DNA from: Roseofilum halophilum BLCC-M91
GTDB lineage: Bacteria; Cyanobacteriota; Cyanobacteriia; Cyanobacteriales; Desertifilaceae
DNA: 64,000 bases
Direction of reading: 5' to 3'
Assembly (NCBI RefSeq): GCF_030068445.1
Contig: NZ_JAQPOK010000109.1
Location: forward strand, 1-64,000
In this document: in pieces, positions 14,924-22,400 of the stretch
How positions within the stretch are numbered: position 1 is the stretch's first letter
Layout: the number at the start of each line of letters is the position of its first letter
Translations under genes and position numbers: made by a program
The notes under the pieces: model-generated
Database searches by the model: none
What the model saw: the letters and a program-made list of their open reading frames with translations, nothing else
What the model was told of the DNA's origin: nothing

Positions 14924-16282
14924 ATGTTAATGCATAACCCTCCATTAGAGTCTACTTTGACTCCAGAATCAGCGATCGCCGGAACCCCTAACGCCGATCT
15001 CCTCATGGGAACTGCCAACCCGGATCGAATTTTTGCGGATGCCGGAGAGGATTGGATCGCCGGAAACCAAGGCTCCGATACCCTTAACGGTAATATAGGT
15101 CAAGATCTGCTCTATGGCGGCCAAGACTCGGATTTGCTCTATGGCGGTCAGGGAAATGATACCCTTTACGGAGATAAAGGGAGCGATCGCCTTTCCGGAG
15201 ACCTGGGTTCAGACCTGCTCATCGGGGGTGCAGGTCAAGACCTCTTTATCCTCAGCCAGCCATCCTCCACCCATCCTAGCCAAGCCGACTGGATACTCGA
15301 CTTTGAAGACACTCAAGATTATATTCAACTTCCTAACGGATTAACCAGCGATCGCCTCAGCATCGCTTTAGGACGGGATAACTTAACCGGAACAACCCTC
15401 ATTCAAGACCTAAGCACCGGCCAAACCCTCGCCATTTTACCCGGTATTCATCCCAACCAACTCACCGCCGAAGACTTTATTAGCGATCCTCTCCCCTCCA
15501 CCCTCGCCCAAACCGCCCAATTCGATTCCCCCTTACTTTTAGCAGATCCCCAAACCCCCACCTCCTTTAACATTGAATTTGACTACCGATTTGACCACAG
15601 TGGCTTTTTCAACGATCCCAACCGTCGCCAAATCCTAGAAACAGCCGCCTCCTTCTGGGAGCGACATATTCTCGATGAATTTACCGATCTGGCTCCCGGA
15701 ACCCCCATTTACGTCAAAAATCCCACCACGGGAGGCACAGTATCCTTTAACCTAGATCGCTCCATTGATGATGTCCTCGTCTTTGTCGGAGCAACTCCCC
15801 TATCTTCCCAAATCATTGCCCAAGCCGGGCCAAGTGGCAATTGGACTCCCGGTAGCGAACTAGATGGGCGGTTTAATAGCACCAACTTTGAACCTTGGAC
15901 AGGTCACATCAGCTTTAATTCCACCATGAATTGGTTTATCGATCCCACCCCCCAAACCCATAACGATATTCCTCCAGGACAAATTGATTTAATGACTGTT
16001 GCCACCCACGAACTTGGGCATATTCTCGGCATTGGCAACACCCAAGCCTTTAACCAATGGATATCCGGTCAAACCTTCATGGGGCCCAATGCCCTAGTGA
16101 TTACCGAAGGTTTAGGCATTCCCTTAGCTACCGATCTATCCCATATTCAAGACCACTTTTTACCCAATGCTATTGGTGGAGAGTCCTTACTCGATCCAAT
16201 GATTTCTTCTGGGGTACGACAATTCCTTACTCAGCTTGATTTAGCACTCTTGCAAGATATTGGGTATCAAATTACGGTCTAA
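14924..16282 (+). CDS. RTX-type calcium-binding protein with a zincin-like metallopeptidase domain
   Basis: A 452-residue protein. Residues about 20-108 hold hemolysin-type nonapeptide repeats (for example GGQGNDTLYG at 75-84 and GGAGQDLFIL at 101-110), which bind Ca2+ and often mark proteins secreted by type I systems. No Sec signal peptide is visible. The C-terminal half has a metzincin-like helix VATHELGHILGIGN, with His362, Glu363, His366 and Gly369. Unusually the third ligand position is Asn372, not His or Asp, so zinc binding may be altered. A second repeat-less linker (110-190) joins the parts. No type I exporter gene is adjacent; the HlyD-type adaptor at 34247 is a candidate only by class. 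Confidence 0.8.
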   Translation: MLMHNPPLESTLTPESAIAGTPNADLLMGTANPDRIFADAGEDWIAGNQGSDTLNGNIGQDLLYGGQDSDLLYGGQGNDTLYGDKGSDRLSGDLGSDLLIGGAGQDLFILSQPSSTHPSQADWILDFEDTQDYIQLPNGLTSDRLSIALGRDNLTGTTLIQDLSTGQTLAILPGIHPNQLTAEDFISDPLPSTLAQTAQFDSPLLLADPQTPTSFNIEFDYRFDHSGFFNDPNRRQILETAASFWERHILDEFTDLAPGTPIYVKNPTTGGTVSFNLDRSIDDVLVFVGATPLSSQIIAQAGPSGNWTPGSELDGRFNSTNFEPWTGHISFNSTMNWFIDPTPQTHNDIPPGQIDLMTVATHELGHILGIGNTQAFNQWISGQTFMGPNALVITEGLGIPLATDLSHIQDHFLPNAIGGESLLDPMISSGVRQFLTQLDLALLQDIGYQITV

Positions 16283-16327
16283 GTGGGAAGGGGGAAGGCA
16301 TACACTCTCCTTATCAATGTAGTTGTG

Positions 16328-16654
16328 TTACTCTTCGTCACCCAAATTAGCCAGATGCTCTTCTAACCCCATGCGGGTTTCGGCTTTATGCAGAAAGTAG
16401 CCTGTCATCATTGCCGAAGCTAACAAACGACCCAACTGTTCCCGATTGGTGGTGATGGTAACGCCGAAATGTTCTGGAGGCAATTGTCCGAGCAGTCCGA
16501 CAATGTTGTGTTCCATCACACTGAGGGCTTCTTTGGAGGGTTGCGAGAGATGATTGACTGTTTGCGGATCTAGGGAATGCAGATATTCACCTAGGGCATT
16601 GTTTTCGTTAGCGAGTTGCTCGAACAGGTGGGAGTTTTGGGTGTTGTGATTCAT
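16328..16654 (-). CDS. DUF760-family protein
   Basis: A 108-residue soluble protein. The block from VMEHNIVGLLGQLP through HFGVTITTNREQLGRLLAS to AMMTGYFLHKAETRMGLE is typical of the DUF760 family of cyanobacteria and plastids, whose biochemical role is not established. It is mostly helical with no membrane segment. It is convergent with the RTX-metallopeptidase gene. Family assignment is from memory of the conserved block. Confidence 0.75.
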   Translation of the reverse strand: MNHNTQNSHLFEQLANENNALGEYLHSLDPQTVNHLSQPSKEALSVMEHNIVGLLGQLPPEHFGVTITTNREQLGRLLASAMMTGYFLHKAETRMGLEEHLANLGDEE

Positions 16655-16829
16655 AATAATCTGCTGAATGAGAGAACTAAATTCTGTTGACTGGTCTTTG
16701 TTGACTTGTTTTTACTCTAGACGAATTCGCTAAAACGCCATTGGAGGTGAACCGAACTTACGAAGCAGGGATTTTGCGAAACCTTAAAAACTGTTGCCTG
16801 CCCGATTAGGGCAGGACTGATGGGTTGAA

Positions 16830-17339
16830 TTAATCACAGTAGAGGGTATCGCGGGTTTTTTCTCCGGTGATGGGATTGGTTCCTTTGGCGATCGCACATA
16901 GATATTCCTGAGCATCATATCGGAGAATCACGTCCGTAAAGTCGGCTCCTTCGATGTTAGCATCTCTAAAGCTGGCGAGTTGGGCGAAGGCCCCTTCAAA
17001 CAGCACATTTTTTAAGTTGGCCTTCCTAAAATTGGCTTCTGCAATGGTGGAATATCTCAGATCGGCTCCTTCTAAATTGGCTCTAATCAGTTTGGCTCCA
17101 AATAAACTCGCTCCCCGCAAGTCTGCCCCCACAAAGCTACTTTCGGTCAGATCTGCCTGATCGAATTGGGCTTCTTTCAGGTCTTTGCCGGAAAAATCAG
17201 CCCTTTTCAGGTCTACTTTTTCATAGTTTTGGGCTAAGGCTGGAGGTAAGTTACTGATGCCTCCGGTGAGGCTCAGACCGAGGATGAGGCATACACTCAA
17301 CCATAGAATCAGATAAGTAGGGATTTTTTTGACGGTCAT
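16830..17339 (-). CDS. Exported pentapeptide-repeat protein
   Basis: A 169-residue protein. A signal peptide spans about 1-36 (hydrophobic [15 protein letters not shown], cleavage after PPALA), so the mature protein is likely periplasmic or in the thylakoid lumen. Residues about 43-138 are A(D/N)LxX pentapeptide repeats ([35 protein letters not shown]), which form a right-handed quadrilateral beta-helix. A short tail with two cysteines follows (YLCAIAKG...TLYCD) and may form a disulfide. Similar lumenal pentapeptide proteins are common in cyanobacteria; function is unknown. Confidence 0.85.
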   Translation of the reverse strand: MTVKKIPTYLILWLSVCLILGLSLTGGISNLPPALAQNYEKVDLKRADFSGKDLKEAQFDQADLTESSFVGADLRGASLFGAKLIRANLEGADLRYSTIAEANFRKANLKNVLFEGAFAQLASFRDANIEGADFTDVILRYDAQEYLCAIAKGTNPITGEKTRDTLYCD

Positions 17340-17403
17340 GACGATGGTACGTTTAGGTGTTCAACAGCGATATATAGCTAGTCTAAATGAGTTGTGCCAC
17401 GGG

Positions 17404-17514
17404 AAATGCCCTCTCCCTCAATCCCTCTCCCGTGGGAGAGGGACTTTCCCCCTTCTCCCTTCGACTTCGCTCAGGGCAGCGCCTGCGGGAGAAGGGGGTA
17501 GGGGGATGAGGGGC
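17404..17514. repeat. Dispersed G/C-rich palindromic repeat, copy 1
   Basis: CCCTCTCCC...GTGGGAGAGGGAC, then CCTTCTCCC...GGGAGAAGGGGG form nested inverted repeats and end GGGGGATGAGGG. A close copy is at 60083-60170. It separates yraN from its divergent neighbour and creates a spurious N-terminal extension in the yraN frame. Confidence 0.8.
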
Positions 17515-17523
17515 AATCGTTAT

Positions 17524-17937
17524 ATGAGTAATCCAGGACTGCAAGGGGAAGAGGTGGTTGCCCAATGGTTGCAACAGCAAGGGGCAAGGATTTTGCACCG
17601 TCGCTGGCGCTGTCGTTGGGGAGAGTTGGATCTGGTTGTCCAATGGGGGGAGGAGCTGGTATTTGTGGAGGTGAAAACCCGCAGCGCGGGCAATTGGGAT
17701 GGCAATGGGTTATTGGCTCTCTCGTCCCAGAAACAGGCAAAATTGCGCTCTGCGGCTGAGTTTTTTCTAGGGGAGTCCCCCCAATGGTGTGAGGCTGGAT
17801 GTCGGTTTGATGTGGCGTTGGTTTATTATCAGCCGGTGGGCAAGTCGGTGGAGGTTGCGGCGATCGCCCCCCCGGTTACCTATGAAAATCACCAGTTTTT
17901 GATTATAGATTATCTTCAAGATGCATTTTCTGGCTAA
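17524..17937 (+). CDS. yraN: YraN / UPF0102 family nuclease-like protein
   Basis: A 137-residue protein from ATG 17524 (MSNPGLQGEEVVAQWLQQQG). The UPF0102 signature is clear: GEEVVAQWL, RWRCRWGELDLVV, ELVFVEVKTR and KLRSAAEFFL. The Glu-Asp-Glu-x-Lys pattern corresponds to a PD-(D/E)XK-like core; the family is linked to Holliday-junction or DNA-related functions without a firm assignment. The frame is open back to 17329, but 65 of those codons are translated from a dispersed palindromic repeat, so the internal ATG is preferred. Confidence 0.9.
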   Translation: MSNPGLQGEEVVAQWLQQQGARILHRRWRCRWGELDLVVQWGEELVFVEVKTRSAGNWDGNGLLALSSQKQAKLRSAAEFFLGESPQWCEAGCRFDVALVYYQPVGKSVEVAAIAPPVTYENHQFLIIDYLQDAFSG

Positions 17938-18038
17938 AACTTGTGTGATTTAACCCATTCCAAAGCCGGGTTAAACCTTCTATGATCGAAGTAATACCAT
18001 CTCAAACCATCTGATTACCCAATCATGAGGATCGCCCG

Positions 18039-18290
18039 ATGTTGAAGTTCGTGATTTTATTCCTGGGAGCTTTTACCCTCATTCTCTGGACAACTCTTAT
18101 CTCTAATCCTGTCCAAGCCCAACCCCCCAGCGAGCATACCGTTGTCTATAGCTGGGGATACGATCGCCTGGGAAGCGATCAAAGGGTGTGCAAGCAGTTA
18201 GAGTCTGTGGTTGAACTCGATCCGCGCTACCCTGACAAGCCTTCTTTACATACCCATAGCCGTGTGGTGAGCGATCGCTATTGCTCCTAA
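18039..18290 (+). CDS. Small exported protein of unknown function
   Basis: An 83-residue protein. A signal peptide covers 1 to about 28 (FVILFLGAFTLILWTTL, cleavage near NPVQAQ). The mature part is about 55 residues with two cysteines (VCKQLE and the C-terminal RYCS), which could form one disulfide. No family is recognised. HIP1 octamers occur twice within the gene, as in neighbouring coding DNA. It is convergent with the signalling operon. Confidence 0.6.
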   Translation: MLKFVILFLGAFTLILWTTLISNPVQAQPPSEHTVVYSWGYDRLGSDQRVCKQLESVVELDPRYPDKPSLHTHSRVVSDRYCS

Positions 18291-18314
18291 GAGCCAGATC
18301 TCAAGACAATCCGC

Positions 18315-19412
18315 TTAAAAAATACAGGGAAAGGTCACGGTAAAAGTGCTACCCTTTCCTTGTTCGCTTACCACCTGGATTTCCCCTCCATGGAGATCGA
18401 TCAAGCGTTTGACAATGGAGAGTCCTAAGCCAGTTCCAGGGATTTTGCCCACATTATGCGCCCGTTCAAAGCGTTGAAACAGCTTATCTTGATACTCTAG
18501 AGGTAAGCCGATTCCGCGATCGCGAACAGCAAACGTAATCTCCGTTGTCGTTGGCGTAACATCCAGGTTAATTGTGCCACCCTCTGGAGAATATTTGATC
18601 GCATTGGAGAGCAAATTCGAGAGGATGTGGCGTAGGATCAGGGAATCGAGATTAATAATTTGGTTTTCCCCATAAAGCGTAAGTTTCAAGGCATGTTTAG
18701 AAGAAGCGATCGCCTTCACTTCCTCCAGTACCTCTTCACAAAATTCCACCACATTAATCGGTTCTGGATGAAAGTCTAATTTTCCCGATTCAGTCTGACT
18801 TAACGTTAAAATATCTTCCAGTAACTGCTGCATATGTTGCGCTGCGGTTTGAATGCGTTTCAAATGCTTCTCTTTTTTCTCTTCCGTCAGCTTATGTCCA
18901 TAATTTTGTAACATGCCCGCCGACATTTGAATTGCCGTTAAAGGCGTTCTTAAATCATGGGAAGCCAATGAGATATACTCGGTTTTTTCTTGACTTCTTG
19001 ATTCCGCATGAGCTAAGGAAGATTCTATGTTGACATTTTCCTGATGTTTTTTTAGAGCCATTTTAATGGTAGCATGAACTTCCCGTTCCTTAAACGGCTT
19101 GAGCAAATAGCCATAAGACCCCGTTTCTTCAGCTCTAGTCAACGTTTCATCGTCCGCATAAGCCGTTACATAAATTACTGGAACATTATATTGTTTTCTG
19201 ATTTTTTCAGTCGTTTCAATCCCATCCATATCCCCTTTAATCACAATATCCATTAAAATCAGATCGGGGATAACCTCTGTCATTTTTTCAAGAGCTGCCT
19301 TTCCAGAAGACACGATTCCCGCCACTTCATAGCCTAACTTTTCTAATTTTCGGGCTAATCCTTTGGCAATCAGTAATTCATCCTCAACAATTAAAATTTT
19401 GATAAAAGACAT
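18315..19412 (-). CDS. Hybrid response regulator-histidine kinase
   Basis: A 365-residue cytoplasmic protein: REC domain (about 4-120; Asp55 in LILMDIVIKG, Lys105 in LLKPFKE), a short coiled linker, HisKA (about 142-205; His152 in LASHDLRTPL) and HATPase_c (about 250-363; N box LLSNAIKYSPEGG, G1 RDRGIGL, G2 GTGLGLSI). All key residues are present. It starts 2 bases after the stop of the 1930-residue sensor kinase and must be co-translated with it. The receiver is the natural target of that kinase, and its own kinase would pass phosphate to a further regulator outside the window. No effector domain is present. Confidence 0.93.
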   Translation of the reverse strand: MSFIKILIVEDELLIAKGLARKLEKLGYEVAGIVSSGKAALEKMTEVIPDLILMDIVIKGDMDGIETTEKIRKQYNVPVIYVTAYADDETLTRAEETGSYGYLLKPFKEREVHATIKMALKKHQENVNIESSLAHAESRSQEKTEYISLASHDLRTPLTAIQMSAGMLQNYGHKLTEEKKEKHLKRIQTAAQHMQQLLEDILTLSQTESGKLDFHPEPINVVEFCEEVLEEVKAIASSKHALKLTLYGENQIINLDSLILRHILSNLLSNAIKYSPEGGTINLDVTPTTTEITFAVRDRGIGLPLEYQDKLFQRFERAHNVGKIPGTGLGLSIVKRLIDLHGGEIQVVSEQGKGSTFTVTFPCIF

Positions 19413-19414
19413 AG

Positions 19415-22400
19415 TTATACCCTCTGACGATACTTTAACTCTAAAAATCGTAATTCAAATGTTGTGCCATGATCTCGAATTAATGTAATTTCACCTTCTA
19501 ATTGTTCCGTTAGGGTACAAACCAACTCCATTCCCAAAGAATCAACATGACGGAAATCTAAATTTTCTGGAAAGCCAATTCCATTATCGGCTACTTTGAC
19601 CACAATCCGATCGTTCTCTTGCTGATGCAGGATAATCTTGACCTTGCCTTTTCTCCCTTCCGGAAAAGCATGTTTCAGGGTATTGGATAATAATTCATTA
19701 ACAATGAGACCACAGGGATGAGCGGTTTCTATATTCAGCAGAACCGGTTCAATATCTAAATCGAAGGTTACTCGATTATTTTCTAGATTATAAGATTCAA
19801 ACAAGTTATGAACTAAATCTTCTAAATATTCACCAAAGTTGATTGTATCTAGAGTCATGGAGCGATAGAGTTTTTCATGGATCAGAGCCATGGAATAAAT
19901 GCGACTGCGGCTATCTTCTAAGACCTTAATTAAACTCGGATTGCTGACATAATCCGCTTGAAACTCTAATAAATTAGAAACAACCAATAAATTATTTTTG
20001 ACGCGATGATGAATTTCTTTTAAGAGAATTTCTTTTTCTTGTAAAGAAGTTACCAATCTGCTCTCAGCTTGTTTGCGATCGCTAATGTCTCGATACATCC
20101 ATAAATGGCCTCGATCGACGGAATCAATCAGAATCGGCACATAGTTTTGTTCAAGGATGCGACCATCCGCTAATTGAATTTCTTGGTTGGTGACAATTTG
20201 TTGATTGGCGACAATTTTTTGATGTTGTTGACTGATTTGTTCTGGATGCTCAAATAAGGGTGCAAATTCATCACCAATATTTCCCCATTCTTGTCCAATT
20301 AATCGATTAGAACAGTTGATTGTTTTGAAAGTATCGCAAAATGCTTGATTAATTAAAGCGACTTTATTATGTTCATCTTTGACTAATACTCCAAGCTGAA
20401 GATTGGAAATCAAACTGGTTAATCGAGAGGTTGTTTCTTGTAATTTTTCTTCAATTTCTTTGCGATCGGTGATATCAATCCAATAGCCAATAATTTCTAT
20501 AGGATTTCCTTGCTCGTCCCGGACTAAGTTCAGTTGATCGTAAATCCAAATATATCTGCCTTCTTTATGCAAGAAACGGTACTCATGGCTATAAGAACCT
20601 TGTTCAAATAAAGTCTTTAGTCCGTAGTGATTAATTTTAACTCGATCTTCTGGATGGAGATGATTCCACCAAAAGTTATTCTCAAACATTTCCAGTAATT
20701 GATAACCAATTAAATCATAGGCATTGTCACTAACAAAGGTTAGTTCAAAGCTATTATGGGCACGGAAACTATATAAAATACCAGGACTGGAGGAGAGCAA
20801 ATATTGAATCCTTTCTTGACTCATTAACAATGCTCTTTCAGCCACAATCCTTTCTTTGAGTTCTCTTTGAAGTTGTTGATAATATTCGGATTGTTGAATG
20901 GCGATCGCTAATTGGGAAGAAATTTGTTTCAATAACTCGATTTCTTCGATTTTCCAATCTCTGGGTCGATCGCATTGATGTACAATCAATAATCCCCAAA
21001 GTGATTTTTTTTGAATAATGGGGACGACTATTTTGCTTTTAACTTGAAATTCTTGTAAAAATTCGATTAAACAAGGATGAATTTGAGCAGAAATTACATC
21101 GGGAACTACATAAGTTTTTCCTGCTATATATTCATCATAGCATTCTACAGGAAAGGTTTCTTCAGGAAATATTTTATCTAAGGTGGATGACCAACCTGAA
21201 TTGACTGCTTCAGCGATTACTTGTCCAGTATAATTGGGTAATACTCGATAGACTAAGACTCGATCGGAGAGTAAAAGCTGTTTGACTTCTTTAACCGTAG
21301 TTCTTAAAATCTCTTGCAAGTCTAAGGATTCTCGGATGCGTTGAGTAATAATACTGAATAGCTCCTCGCGTTTAACTTTTTCCAGTAACCTAGCTTCAGC
21401 ATTTTTAAGTTCTGTAATATCATTTTGAATGCCTAAATAGTGGGTTAAAGTTCCTCGATCGTTATGAATGGGTGAAATACTAATTCTATTCCAAAATAAA
21501 GTGCCATCTTTGCGATAGTTTCGTAAAATGACTGTACAGCCTTCTTCCTCTTTTAAGGCCTGACGAATAGTTTTTAGTCCTTGTTGATGTCGATCTTTTC
21601 CTTGCAGCAAACGACAATTTTTGCCGATGATGTCTTGTGCTGAATATCCGGTAACGCGCTCAAAGGCAGGATTAACGGAAATGACGGGAAAATCGGGCTG
21701 CTTGGCATCAACAATGACGATACCATTACTACTAGCAGCGATCGCCCGTTCGCTCAAGCGTAATTGTTCTTCGACTTTCTTGCGTTGGGTGATATCGGAG
21801 GCAGCGCCTAAAATTTGTATGGGTTTTCCCTGGTGATTTCGAGTAAAAATTGTATCTCGACTGATGAACCAATGCCATTCGCCCTGGCGATCGCGCATTC
21901 GGTATTCAATTTCCCAAATTTCTGTATCACTTGTATCCATCAATTCTTGATGAAATTGATAGACTCTGGGCCGATCTTCTGGATGCATGAGTTTCTCAAA
22001 CAGGGTATTGCCCATGCCCTTAATTTCACGGGGACTATAACCTAGAACTAACGCAATATTTTTATTGGCATAAATATTTTTTTGCTTCTCTAAGTCATAA
22101 ATATATAAAATATTTGGACTGGCATCGGCAATGCGTTGAATAAATCGCTCGCTCTCTTGCAGGGCTAATTCAGCTTTTTTGCGATGGGTAATATCTAGGG
22201 CTGCACAAGTGACTCCAATGAGTTGCTTCTCTAAATTAAACAAGGGGTCAACGGTTAAGTCATAACACTTTAATTTGCCTTTGTTGGTGACGATAACTTC
22301 TGCTCTAACTCCCATCTTAGACTCTAAAACTTGTTGTTTAATTGCCTCTAATCTTTGACCTTCTTCTGGGACAAATAAATCTCTATCCGACTTGCCAATA

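Noticed and set aside
20900-21340. GAF3 of the giant kinase as a bilin-binding domain
   Set aside because: It has Cys followed by Leu, not His, at the bilin position and no DxCF-type second cysteine, so only GAF1 is put forward.
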